Shown: positions 31,530-43,187 of the stretch, one piece after another
Position numbering within the stretch: position 1 is the first letter of the stretch
Layout: each line of letters begins with the position of its first letter
NCBI GenBank assembly: GCA_001632425.1
Contig: KV425559.1
Location: 193,281-257,280 of the forward strand
Origin: Neolentinus lepideus HHB14362 ss-1
Lineage: Eukaryota > Basidiomycota > Agaricomycetes > Gloeophyllales > Gloeophyllaceae
Direction: 5' to 3'
DNA length: 64,000 nt
Position numbers and translations under genes: made by a program
The notes under the pieces: model-generated
Seen by the model: only the letters and a program-made list of their open reading frames with translations
Databases searched by the model: none
What the model was told of the DNA's origin: nothing

Positions 31530-31538
31530 CACAAGAAC

Positions 31539-31832
31539 GCGCTGCTGAAATTTAACGTAACGCTAAGATTATGTTATACGCCTCACATTCTACGTAACAA
31601 CATTTGAGAGATCTAGATGACCCGACCTCAAGCTCAAGACTCAAAGCTACAGTCTATAGACATTATCCACTTTCGTCATCCAGATAGTCGTGGGGCCGTG
31701 ATCATCCGAAGAGCAGATCATGCGCAGCATCCTGAGCAGACTCTGAGGTACGGGAGTTAGAGAAAGATTCAACGCACCAGCCGTCTTTGATGCGGAACAT
31801 AGAGTAATAACTCAATCGCCGTCGTTGATACG
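31539..31832. other. Short intergenic flank between the MITE and the DUF6533 gene
   Basis: About 290 bp with no gene recognised. It presumably contains the promoter of the downstream membrane protein gene. Confidence 0.4.
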
Positions 31833-33718
31833 ATGGATTATATTACTGGGTCGGACCCACTGGCTTTAGGTTTGCCCCGCATATCGACTCCTAACGCGCT
31901 GTGGCAGTAGACATTGTGGCCCTCCAGCAAGCTCGGTCCGAGCAGTATCGCCTAGGCGAGGAGGACCATATACTCTATCAGTCAGTTGCCGCAATGGTCC
32001 TGATAATTTATGAATACTGTGAGGCATTCACTCACATTCAACTTGCATGCTAGTGGCCAATGCTCACCCCACATTTCCCCTTCGGTCAGTTCTACAGCTC
32101 GACAAAGAGGTGAGCCACCCAATACTTGCAGCTTGTGTAACCCGTATCCATACCATCGTTCGTTTGCTAGCTTCCTTCCAGATAGAGTTATTTTGGGTAA
32201 ATGTTTCCTAGGTTTCTCATGATCGTCTCTTTACACCCCAACCGTCAACCAGCAGACCAAATGGTCGTTCGGAAAAGTTATATTTCTTTGGGTGAGTACG
32301 TATTTCGCGACACTCGAAAGCATTTGCTAAACATCGCAATCCCAGAACCGATACTTCAGTATGGGCTACTCCATGTAAGGAAGATCCGAAACTGAGGCGA
32401 CGACTATCATTTATACCGTGTCCTATTCTTTGTAACAAATCTGTATCAAGTTATGAGCATCCACAAATCCGATATCAGAGACTTTATTGAATTTCTTCGG
32501 TTTATAGCATGCGTTCTACGACGTCCCTAATCAATTGTGAGTTCCAAATTGCACTCGGCTCTGAGTTGCTCATCAGTCCCCTGACCAGCCCGTCCATACC
32601 TAGCTGTATGCTACATTCGGTCTTGCTTCCAGACAGACTTACAGACCTCACGATCACACCTTGTTTTATCAGGTGTTTGTCTGAGTCCTGTACCGACCAT
32701 CGCCAACATAGCCAAGCTATTAGGCGTCGACTATTATATTTTTGACGAATTCGGCGAGGCAGTACTCATCTTGAGTACCCAGTGTAAGTCGATTTCCTGC
32801 CCGCGACAATGTATACTGAGAAAGATTGATCGCCTAGTCGTCATGCCACTTCGAGTCTATGCGATGTATGGAGCGAAGAGGTCGATCATGCGGCTGCTCA
32901 TCGCTTTTACAACGGCAGAGATTGCTTGGTGGCTGTTTCTATTCTTCATGCGGATGCATGGTCCCTTTGCGATCCAATTCGGAGTGATCATTACCCTGAC
33001 TCGTAGATCGCAATGCTGGGACGGATACCAACAATCCGGCACCGGGACTCTTCATGTGTGCCTATGCCACACTGCCCAAGAAAATACTGGTCGACGCTCT
33101 CGGACGCGGCAGTACTCGTCGTTGAATGCATTCTACTTGCGCTAGCTCTGGGCAAGGTCTGGTAGCATTACAGAGATATCACTTCCAATCCTTTGCTTCG
33201 CAAGGTCGCTAGAGAATCGGTGATATATCTTGTCATGTGAGTCTACAGTTTATCGGGCAAATCGCCGCTCGGCCTCAACCAATGCTTATATTCTGCCAGA
33301 ATGTTCACAGTATACACCCTGGACCTTGTGCTATATTGTATGAACAGCGTATGCCGGCCTCAATGTAGTCACGTCACGCATGACCTTGATGTCTTTTCAG
33401 ATAGCTCTGGACCAGATCTGGACCGGGTTTCGCGACGTCTTCCCCCCAATTCTCGTGAATCGCCTCATGACATCTGTGCGAGGAACGCTACCAGGTAGCC
33501 TTGATCGGACTTCGGGCGTCTACTTGACATCCAATTATTTTGCACTAAATCCTACCAGTGGATCTTACTCGAAGGCGAGACCGGAACCAAAGACCTTTGG
33601 TTGGCGACAATACCATAGGTGGCGGGTGCATGGTGGTCAGAAGCCACTCAGAATTTCCTGTGACTATTTAGGTTCACTGGCCAACGGTACAAACAACCCG
33701 TGTGCCGTATGGGATTAG
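31833..33718 (+). CDS. DUF6533-type multi-pass membrane protein
   Basis: Small exons join in frame: MDYITGSDPLALV, DIVALQQARSEQYRLGEEDH, then SVAAMVLIIYEYF and LQLDKEIELFW, TKWSFGKVIFLW and NRYFSMGYSI. These match the first part of the DUF6533 domain (a YDYxLxLxxEVxLxW-like core followed by an NRY motif). Later exons give YYIFDEFGEAVLILSTQF with VMPLRVYAMYG, AFTTAEIAWWLFLFF, WSTLSDAAVLVVECILLALA and MFTVYTLDLVLYCMNS. The protein ends ALDQIWTGFRDVFPPILVNR plus a tail to 33718. About nine introns, seven predicted helices. This family is greatly expanded in Agaricomycetes and functionally uncharacterised; a receptor-like role has been suggested from topology only. Confidence 0.75.
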
Positions 33719-33907
33719 TGATCGAGAGAATGGTCCGCTGGAGTAGTTTATCACCGATTAAAGGTTACCGGACAATGATTGCATATTAGAACAACATGAT
33801 ATACTTTACAGAGGATGCAGGTGTGGTGTTATGTTGGCATGAGGACAAAACAAGATGTATGAAAGCAGATACAAGTCATGATCTAGAGTACGATGAGACT
33901 CGGAAAC

Positions 33908-36900
33908 TTATCCATAGTTCAGCCCCGCTGCTGCTGAGCCCGACCCAGCAAAGCGGCCTCCCCGGTAGGGTTGACGACCGGGCCCAGAAGGGCCACCACC
34001 TCTTCCATTCAGAAGAGGCGGGCGAGGAGGCATATGGGAAGACCACTGCTGCCTCATCCCGTGCGGAGGCGGTACCATAGCACCTGAAGGGGGGACACCG
34101 TAAGGCATACCAACGGGTGGGCCGGGCAGTACAGGCATATATCCACCAGGACCTAGCGGATACATTGGTGGCCCTCCAGGGTACTGCTGAGGAGGAAAGC
34201 CGCCGGGTGGACCTGTCCGGAAAGCCTCACGAGGAGGTACTGCGCCAGGGTGGAAGTTACGGGCGCAGGGGGCCATAGGTCCTTGGGCAAACCTAGTAGC
34301 TTGTTCCATTTGCTGCATCTGAGGCAAGGGGAGCGGCGGGCCAGCAGGGGCTTGATTTCGTCTGCCACGTCTGTCAAATTCATGTGATGCCTCATAAGTG
34401 GGCAGACTGGGATGCCATGATACAATTGAATGAGCGGCACAACACTTGCTTGCATGGGTCGACTCACGTTTTAGGATCCGCTGGTAGCGGATCAGACCAA
34501 AAGTAATCATGATCTAGTGCTTCCGATGCAGTGATCCGTTCTCGGGGGTTGAGTGTGAGCAGTTTGTCTAAGAGATCACAGGTCTCGGGACCAATCCTAG
34601 CAGATCGTGTCAGCCACAATCCGTGGCGTGAAAACATAAATACTCACGTTTCATACACCGGTTTCACTCGCCTACAATACTGAGGAAAGCGCTTCACTCC
34701 TTCACAACCAGGAAGATGATCCCAGTTCGGCCAGTTTTGCTGATTCGGCGAGCCACACAACTGCCAGATCTTGTCCAACTGATCCATATCGGAAGAGCCG
34801 GCAAGAATAGGTTTCCGCCAGAACATCTCTCCTAGAACGCATCTTAACACGATAGATTAAGTATGCATACAGAGTACACATGGAAGTGAGACAATCACCC
34901 AATACCCCATATATCCACTTCGCCACCATACTGCCTTGCGCCGAGCAGCAGCTCTGGTGGACGATACCATCGAGTGACGACACAGTTCGTGTACTTGCGC
35001 TCCCGTCCATATCGGTCTAGCCTGCAATCGCCACCACGAACGACATTCGGATCGTACGAACGAGCAAGACCAAAATCAGCGATCCGCAGCGACCCAGTGT
35101 TCGAGATTAGAAGATTTGCAGCCTTCATATCACGATGGAGGATTTGATTCTATAAAAAAAATGTTAGTACTTCAGGCCACGCCAGGTTCAATGTGTGAAA
35201 AGTTACAAAAAGCGCCTACCCTGTGCATGTACTCGGTTCCCTCGAGGAGCTGCTTCATGTACAACTTGATCTGACTAGGCTGGAGTTTGACCCGTTCATT
35301 CTCCAACAGCCCCGCAAGATCGTGGTCCATGTAGGGGAAGACCATATATACTGACAGTGGCGTCTCCTTACTCTTGCCTAAGATGGGGCAAATGGATGTA
35401 AGCGAAGGTCATTTCAAGATTGAAAGTCCAGAGGATCATCAGGCACGAAAAAAAACAGCTGGGTGAACTTACTACGGACGACAAACATATCCAAAATATC
35501 GACAATACAAGGATGGTTCAAAGCCTTCAGGATCTTGATCTCTCGAAGAGCAGTAACAGGCATGCCCTCTTTCTCGTTGTGCATCAAGATACGCTTAAGA
35601 GCAACCGCTCTGCCAGTCCCTGTATGAATGGCCTTGTGCACCTCGCTGTAGAGTTCACACTTGAGCTCACTCTTCAAGGAGAATACAAGTAAAGACAAAC
35701 CCGAACGTGCCCTCGCCCAATTTGGTCAGCACGTCATAATCGGACTGCGTGCCACACCCGACGAAGGTGCGTCCGTATGCCGACTTCTCCTGTTCTCGGG
35801 TGCGATGAACAGGTGTCCTCTTTGGTTTGGAGGGAAGGACAGGCGGCCTGTCTTTTGACTCCGAAGACTTAGGTGGCTCGTCGTTTCGAGGTAACAGTAT
35901 AGAAGGAGGTGACCGATCGTCCCTCGGCGCTCCTGGTCTCTTCACGGGTATAGATATTGAGACAACAGCATGTCGTGCAGGCAGGGTCTCATCCACTGAC
36001 GGCTCCCCAGGAGGGGGCGGTGGTGGTGGACTAGCTGGAGGGGGCGGTTCCGACGACAGCCCGGGCTGTGAAGGGGGTGTAATCGGTCCACGATGTAATC
36101 TGGGAGACACTGGGCCAGCCGGCAGCGCAGGCGACACCGGGCGATAGTCATCGTACTCGTGACGCCGCTCGCCTTCGTACGCGTCCCGACGTCGGTCTCT
36201 ATAGTCGTCCCATCTGTCGATGTAGTCACGATACTGGTAGCCCCGGTCTCGCCTATGATAATCGAAGTCTTCTGGGGGAGTCCGACGGTAGTGACCTCGA
36301 GGATCGCGGTCGTACTCGTGAGGATAGTATGGAGGATTCTCAGGAATGTAGGATCTTTCTTGGCGGTAGTCGCGCTCACGTTGACCCATCCACCTCCGTT
36401 CTGACTCTTCAGGAGGATGAGGAGAAGGTTCACGGACTGGCGAGTGTGGCCGTGGTAGCCTATGTTTCTCCTTTGGCGTACCAGACGGCGAGACGGGCGA
36501 GTGAGACCGGTCTTGAGAGGACGTAGAGGGCGACGATCTGCCAGCGCTGCTTGTTGCCTTATGCTGTGGTTTGTGTTCATCTCGATTCCTGTCCGTCCTA
36601 TCCTCATTCCACCTCTTTTCTTCCCTCTCTCTGTCATAGTCAGCTCTCCGGCCGTAATCCCAGTCGTCGTTCCGAGCACGGTGGTAGTAAGAATCAGCAG
36701 GAACATACGAATCTCGGGACCATCTATCTCGTGTCCTGTCATATTCAGGGTCCCAATGGTCTGGTCGACCTGGTCGTCGCTTCAGTCTACGTTCGCGCTC
36801 CGCATCCGCATCCCGAATTCTTCTTTCATCCTCTTCTGACCTCACATATATAGCAGGCACTCTCGCCTTCTGTGTATTCTGCACAGACGTCTCAGCTACT

Positions 36901-37097
36901 GGAAAAGTAGAAGTCTTGGCCTTGAAAGGAAAAGGTACTTTGTTCGTCGCGGGTGGTGGCGTCCGAGGTGACTTCGGTGGTGCAACAGGCGTCGCCACAT
37001 CGGAATCAACTTCTCCTTCCTCAGGGGAAGAAACTTCCTGTTTCTTCACCGGCCTAATATCATTCGGAGGCGTTGCAGAACGTTTTGAAGGAGACAT
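33908..37097 (-). CDS. Cyclin-dependent kinase, Bur1/Cdk9 type, with RS/RD-rich N-terminal extension
   Basis: Probable transcription-elongation kinase acting on RNA polymerase II CTD and Spt5. A long N-terminal extension of about 440 residues is rich in Arg-Asp, Ser-Pro and polyproline. The kinase domain starts [18 protein letters not shown] and has the cyclin-binding-helix equivalent [28 protein letters not shown], the catalytic loop [26 protein letters not shown] and [17 protein letters not shown]. The HRDMKAAN signature favours Cdk9/Bur1 over Cdk12/Ctk1 (HRDIKxSN). A Pro/Gly/Arg-rich C-terminal tail ends at 33908. Several short introns, for example near 35100-35230. The gene is divergent from ORC2. 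The RD-rich N-terminus is unusual for classic Cdk9 and recalls Cdk12/13. Confidence 0.9.
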
Positions 37098-37251
37098 CCC
37101 AGCTTTGGTGCAGCTTCAGCGAGCGGAAGTATGGCAGCTAGAAAGAGGAGGAAATTATGTAAGCTGCGTGGCACACCGTGACATCTCGATACGCTCGGAC
37201 GACTGCATGTTCCACAATTCTTCCCCGCGTCTTCACTGAGTATCTTGGAAC
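37098..37251. promoter_or_regulatory. 154 bp divergent promoter between the kinase and ORC2
   Basis: The start codons of the minus-strand kinase (37097) and plus-strand ORC2 (37252) are only 154 bp apart, so the two genes must share promoter DNA. I see no TATA box; this fits a bidirectional housekeeping promoter. Confidence 0.7.
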
Positions 37252-38559
37252 ATGGACGTTGACGAAGAAGATGAAACGTCCTGTCAGGAGGAAGTTGTCG
37301 CAGATGGCACTGAGACTATACTATCTTTGCCCAGGAAACGTCGCAGTCCAGTATCTGGGATGTCTAACGACATCGAAGAATCTCACAGTATACTTGCCGA
37401 GACAGCATTCGATGCATACTTCGTTCAAGCATCCAAGTCTTCTCGTACATCCGACCATGTTTTCAGCAATCTGGTGGAGCCTCTTAGTGCCGAAGAATAC
37501 CATGCCGCCATGAAGTCTCTTCCGGAGCAGTCATTTCCATTCGGACAAGATGCGCGCCTCAGATCGCACCATAGTCAATATTTTCCACAGTTCATTCGGG
37601 AACTCAACGCAGGTTTCAATATCCTATTCTTTGGTCTCGGTTCGAAGCGAGATACCTTGAACCAATTCGCGGTGCAGGCATGCGCAAAATATGGCAACTG
37701 CGTGGTCGTGAACGGTTTCCAACCCAATTTTACTGTTAAAGATATGCTTAACTCCATTATCAATATTCCAGATGTCACATCTCTGGACCCACAGTCCCAG
37801 ACACTCGACAGTCAAGCTCGACGTATCTGTGACTATTATGCATCCGCATCCAAACGGCCGCTTTATCTCATTGTTCACAACATCGACGCCCCCAACTTAC
37901 GAACCACAAAAGCGCGGTCATGTCTATCGATTTTATGCGGCAGTCCCGCCGTTCGTGTGGCTGCATCCGTGGATCTCCTACATGCCCCTTTGCTTTGGTC
38001 TTCCACGGAGTCTTTGACAAGGAAGCGTTCGTCTTCAAGCGTGGCCCACCGTGGTTACGCGTGGTTGTGGCATGACCTAACAACGCTTGTGCCTCATGAT
38101 TTCGAACTGTCCTTGGCTGACCGGTCCTCGATAACTGGCGCATCCGGTTTCATGGGGACTGGGCACGCACGTCTACAGCAAGATCATTTTGCGAATGGTG
38201 TTGCGATGACTGAAGAGGCCGCCCAGCATATCTTAGCATCAGTGACTGAAAAGGCAAGGAAATTATTTACCATGATGACTACTATCCAAGTCAAAGCTAT
38301 CGATGAAGCAGTGGATGTGTCCGTCGCTGGTGACCTGCAGCAATTTGCTATTGGATATGACACGCTCTTCAATGCTGCCAGGGATAATTTCATTGCCACG
38401 AACGATACCGCCCTTCGGTCTCTCCTCGGTGAATTCAAAGACCATGGGCTAGTCCTGTCGTCAACTGTCGGTGGACCCGGAGGAGGAGAGGTCCTCTGGA
38501 TACCACTACGCAAGGAGAGATTACTCAGAGTGGTGGAAACACTGGAGTTAACAGCCTAA
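37252..38559 (+). CDS. ORC2: Origin recognition complex subunit 2
   Basis: ORC2 is a core subunit of the complex that marks replication origins. The gene is a single uninterrupted frame of 435 residues, a rarity in this window. Visible features are YFPQFIRELNAGFNILFFGL with GSKRDTLNQFA (the AAA+-like region), VVVNGFQPNFTVKDMLNSII, PLYLIVHNIDAPNLR and HDLTTLVPHDFE. The C-terminal winged-helix part is EFKDHGLVLSSTVGG through LWIPLRKERL. The acidic N-terminus (MDVDEEDETSCQEE) is short, making the protein somewhat smaller than many ORC2 proteins. The start is the first ATG downstream of the divergent promoter. Confidence 0.92.
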   Translation: MDVDEEDETSCQEEVVADGTETILSLPRKRRSPVSGMSNDIEESHSILAETAFDAYFVQASKSSRTSDHVFSNLVEPLSAEEYHAAMKSLPEQSFPFGQDARLRSHHSQYFPQFIRELNAGFNILFFGLGSKRDTLNQFAVQACAKYGNCVVVNGFQPNFTVKDMLNSIINIPDVTSLDPQSQTLDSQARRICDYYASASKRPLYLIVHNIDAPNLRTTKARSCLSILCGSPAVRVAASVDLLHAPLLWSSTESLTRKRSSSSVAHRGYAWLWHDLTTLVPHDFELSLADRSSITGASGFMGTGHARLQQDHFANGVAMTEEAAQHILASVTEKARKLFTMMTTIQVKAIDEAVDVSVAGDLQQFAIGYDTLFNAARDNFIATNDTALRSLLGEFKDHGLVLSSTVGGPGGGEVLWIPLRKERLLRVVETLELTA

Positions 38560-40358
38560 TGGCCCGTTTCCCGAGTCCTTCCTCGATATGTCATACCACG
38601 CAGCGTCCAGAAATTACATGCATTGCGGATGTCTTGTGATACAAACGTCGCCCCCATCATATTCCTGAAGTCAAACATATGACACTTACATAACGGCGCT
38701 CTTGCAGTCCCTCAGGCATTTCAAGAACTATTCTATCTCCACGCCATACTCCGTTTCTTGTATTATTGCCGCCTAAGCCATTTCACGAAGTGTTATGTGT
38801 TGCCCTTTCCTTCCTTGTATTCAGTATAAACCTTCACGGGTTGCATCCGTGAAAATCAGTCAATTGCCACACAGCGTCATTTGCTTGTAAAATCTACACA
38901 ACATGGCATGCTACGTGCGTCCGCGACGTTTATCATTCTTTCAAGCAGAAGTGGATGATTCAGAGCTCTTGCTCAATTGATCCGACATGTTGTCCTTTCA
39001 AGAGGTCATCGCAAGATGACGTCTTGATTGCGGACATGCAGCTCGTCTCGAGAAAGTTTTCTCGATCATATGCAACCCCAAATGTCTCAACGGAGAACAA
39101 TTATCCGCGAGGTTTACATGGGATGATCGATGACGGAGTATGTCTCATATCCGCTGCCGGTCTCTCTCCTCCACCAAGGCACTATAGACATGTTCAGTCA
39201 CGAGCTCTTCGAAGCCTATGAACCGCATACAAGATTGACTGTAGTGGTGATGGACGCTAATGAGGTGCGCGCTTCCAACGGTCGCCCAGCGTACTCTAAC
39301 AACCGGCAGGTGTATAAAAATGAGCAATCCCTACGGCAGCACAGCAAAGCCTAACAATGAAAGCAGCTACTACGTCCCAAATCTTTGTTAATATAGGGCT
39401 AGCCTAGACTTCTGCCTTGTTCCACGCGCCGATAATATTAATGATGCGAGGGACATATCTTCAATAATTGCTTTCATGTCGGTAAGCACGGCTGTGCAAA
39501 GATTAGAGTCAACACCGAAAGCCACCATTGAAAGAAATAAAGGCGGAGAACTTCACGTCAACAAAGCGTGGAAATCAAGAGAAGATTGGCCAATTAGGCG
39601 TCTGAATCGTTATTAGTTAGCGATAATATGGACAGATTTCATACCAACGTTCATGAGCAGAGACAGCAAAGTAATGAAAGTGGACAACAATACCTGAAAG
39701 ATGTCACTAGACCCAGTATATCAGATACCAGGACAGTATGAGGACATCCTGATTCACAGCACCATCCACAAGACCTGCAGCTGCATATTGGTCGTAGGAC
39801 AACACACTGGCAAGTTGAACGTCCAATGATAGTCAGATGGACAACTTCCTAGCGTTTCCTCACGGCATGCTAGAGCCCGCGAAGGTGATGACTTATTGCA
39901 GGCACCGTTCACCGGTGCCTACGATCTAGACGTGTGGCGAGCTTATTTGTATCAGCCTGTAGTCACCCATGTCCGATGTGGAATGAGACACACCAAGTGA
40001 CATCTGCAGCCTTTGTATAATACTATGGGCCGTCTTTCTAGATCCTATACCGGGCCATACGATCGTGCTCTTCGTGATGCCAGAATGCCGGCGAGGTTAA
40101 AATTATGACATCTTAGTCGGGACCAACAGCAGTCCGATCATAAGGGGTATCTGGTTTGATGTACATTCGGATATAATCTCTGCAATCTTCCTCCGTCCGC
40201 ACATTACAGAGAAGACAGGCCGGAAAGCGATGTGATATATAAACAGTATCAAAACAGTAAGCGATCATGAAAGCGCACTGAAGAGAAAAGAGAAAGACTA
40301 AAAGCACCATTGGACGGAGAACTAAAGGCACGAAGACATACAATCACAATGACCAATC
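38560..40358. other. 1.8 kb intergenic region, nothing recognised
   Basis: No gene is supported; open frames are short and lack recognisable motifs. An 8 bp stem hairpin (AGGCACCG / CGGTGCCT) lies near 39900-39920. Confidence 0.4.
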
Positions 40359-41829
40359 CTAATCCTCGTCGTCCTCGTCTTCCACCACAACCTTACTCTT
40401 CTTTGTCCTCGGCTTGGACCTCTTCGCCTCCGACGACGGCTTCTTTATTGTTTTCTACGACCATAACCACAATCAGCATTTATCACCACCCCTCACCACA
40501 ATCGTCGCAGGTGGATACTCACTGCTTTCTTCTTAGTAACTTTTTCCTCGTCGCCATCTTTCTCTTCCTCTTCTTCATCTGCCGTCCCTTTCGCCTTCTT
40601 CTTGCTCCTGGGTTTCGCAGGTGCCTTATCAGTCTTAGTAGCGGGCGCAGCGCGCTTGCGCTTCTTGGACTTTTCCTCCTCTTCGGCGGCTTCAGCCGCC
40701 TTGTCTTCGGGGTCAGACGGTACCTCGTCCATTGCTTTGCTGAAATCCTCTGCATCAGAGTCGGGCGGCGGCACCTCCTATTAAAATAGGAAGATGAGTG
40801 GGATACATCCGCGCCAGAACAAAAAGGACGCACTTTTTTCTTCCTGGGGGCACGGGGCTTTTTCTCAATGACAGTGCTCTCAGCTTTCTTGGCCGATGGC
40901 GCCCGTTTGCGCTTGGGCTTCTCCTCCTCCGTGCCTTCCTCGGCGGTGGCGCCACTGTCTGGCTCAGGCTCAGCCGCCTTCTGCAATAGCCGTCCTCGAA
41001 TCAATATCCTGAATAAACTTAGAGCCAAGAGAGACGTACTTTCGTCGGTGCCTTCCGGGCTCTAGTGGTCTTCGGCTTTTCTTTCTCTTCCTCCCCATCG
41101 GCCTCTTCGCCATCGTCCTTCTTCTTCCTTCCGCGCTTTGGCTTTTCTTTCTCTTCTCCGTCAGCCTCGTCCTTCTTCTTCCGACCTCCCTTCGCCGCGG
41201 GCTTCTTCTCGCCCTCCTCTTCATCTTCACCTTCGTCTTTGCCAGGCTTCCTGGCACTCTCTGGGATGTCCTCGTCGCGTACTTTACCTGTCTCGTAGGC
41301 CTCGCGCACGCGCTCTTGGTCTTCCTCGTTCAGATCCTCAAAGCCATCGAGATCCTCAGCAGACTCAAATTGAGATTTGATGTTGGAGAGTATCTTGGGG
41401 GTGACGCAGCCCCAGTGACGCCATGCGCTATGATATCGGATGGGCGTTTCGGTTCGAGGGCGACAGATGGTTTTAATTGTGAGTAGTTGTGAGTAGAATA
41501 GGACAACAATGAAGACTTTGCTGGACGCACAAGGATGTATTTCCTCTGAAATCAACAATAGACCCGAACCTCAGCGTACCCTTGGTGATTGGCGTTCCTA
41601 ATCGTGGAATAAGGACCTTACGCCACGTTAGACCATGTCAGCTAATATAAACGCACCATTGCACGGTTTGGGTCCTGCAGGAAGAACATAAGCATTGTTG
41701 GTCCAAGCTGCCACAGACGCGCTTCACGCAGGGATTGAGCCACAGCCACGCACCCTTGCATTTTGCCCTATTCGAGTTGGCGTACTCGAGTCTGTAGCCA
41801 GATTTCTTCGTGCCTTCAGTATCAGACAT
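40359..41829 (-). CDS. Stand-alone PARP-type zinc-finger protein with long charged tail
   Basis: The N-terminus MSDTEGTKKSGYRLEYANSN is followed by RAKCKGPKPCNGTPITKGTL, RFGSIVDFRGNTSFAW and RHWGC. This is the PARP/DNA-ligase-III type zinc finger (C-x2-C ... H-x2-C) that binds DNA nicks and breaks. The exons are tiny and their splicing restores TSFAWRHWGC exactly. The rest is a low-complexity tail of alternating acidic and basic blocks with repeated KRGRKKK and KPRSKKK motifs resembling AT-hooks. The last exon ends VVVEDEDDED at a TAG (40359-40361). There is no WGR, BRCT or ADP-ribosyltransferase domain, so this is not a PARP enzyme. A nuclear DNA-repair or chromatin role is inferred. Confidence 0.85.
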
Positions 41830-43187
41830 ATCCTAGGTAGAAGCAGCGGTAAGATCAACAAGAGAGGGCTGCAGTGAGGGAATGAGGATAAAATGCGGGG
41901 GCTCGAACTCGCGTGCTCGAGTTTAAGTTACGACGCGTAGCGGACTTGTAAATAGTTCCGTGCAAATTCCAAGTCCGCTCGGATTGGGTTCCACTTCCTG
42001 TTGGTTCTCGATCTCCCACTTGTTGCACAAGTACCTTTTCCTTGCTATTTTATCTTGAAGGAGCTCATGTTTTTCTCCCTAGTTATTCACCAAGACATAC
42101 TTTGTTGAGAATGAATATAGGATTAGGGTTTCATTCTACGAGATGGGAGCACGTTTCTGTTAGCGTAAATACACGAATGGAGCGTTTAAACTGCGAGGTG
42201 AATTTCGAGAAATGAGCCAGTTTAGGCACAAGCTGAATGATAGGAACCTAAGAGTAGAACTGTTGATCTGCATAGGTTGTATCAAGAGATAGTATCAAAA
42301 AAAATCTCGAAAGGAAAGGGGACTCAATTTTTGCATTTCGAGAACAGTGTATGAACGCGAGAGACGCGAAGCTATACATTCCACCAGTTAAACACGTTTA
42401 CTTGCCCGATAGCACAATAGGCGGGTGATGTATGGCTTCAGCGGGCTGCGATGAACCGGCCACCATGTGCAGCCGGATCCGAAGGCAGAAATTCACTCAG
42501 CTGTGCCATAGTAGGTGACTACTGTACATCAAATTTGCAAGCAAGGGTGGCTGACTCACAGCTGGGCTTCTGACATATCAGAAATGGCATCAGTTGTGAA
42601 TTAATTTATGCACTTCGGCGGCAGTGGAACGACGAGACAAGCAGTATGCTGTCGAAAGGTAGAACCAACACGAGAACCCATCAATTAATCATCCTCCGCG
42701 AAGATACCTGTGGCTATTGATATTAGAGTACTTCGTGCCATGTGTCATCTCGTCACGGAGTAAGTAATGGCTAGCGCCTGTTGAGCGAGCGAGATCAATT
42801 GCGGTTCGACATCTGACATACTAACTTTGAATATTTAACCCCATTTTAAGTTCAATCCTGGATGAATTCAAACTTATAATCTTAGGGGAGTGGAGCTAGT
42901 CCGTTGGCCACAGTTTGAAAGGTACCTGAGAGTACTCCTGCAACAATCATAATAAGCAATTAAAATTAGGATTCTCGGTCATTGTATCCTCACCGCTCGG
43001 GCGCGTGAGCGACAGGCAGCTCAAACGACTGCAATGCCTGAGATATGAGAATCCGGTCGCTGAACGCCGTGCGGCATATTCCGAGACACCCAATGGCGAA
43101 CGAACAACTTCCATCACCAGTACCATATGTATCATTTGGCCATCCAGCCAGAGCCCCAAGTGAATATCCACATGTCTGAGTATATTC
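41830..43187. other. 1.36 kb intergenic region
   Basis: No gene is recognised. An inverted repeat with arm AGCGGACTTG/CAAGTCCGCT surrounds about 20 nt near 41938-41980, next to a tRNA-like phrase that does not fold as a tRNA. Confidence 0.4.

Noticed and set aside
35827..36839. Plus-strand frames opposite the kinase N-terminus
   Set aside because: Gly/Val-rich shadows of the RD- and Pro-rich coding sequence on the other strand.
41885..41995. tRNA-like phrase GCTCGAACTCGCGTGCTCGAG
   Set aside because: The T-stem and acceptor stem do not pair when folded on the minus strand; not a tRNA.
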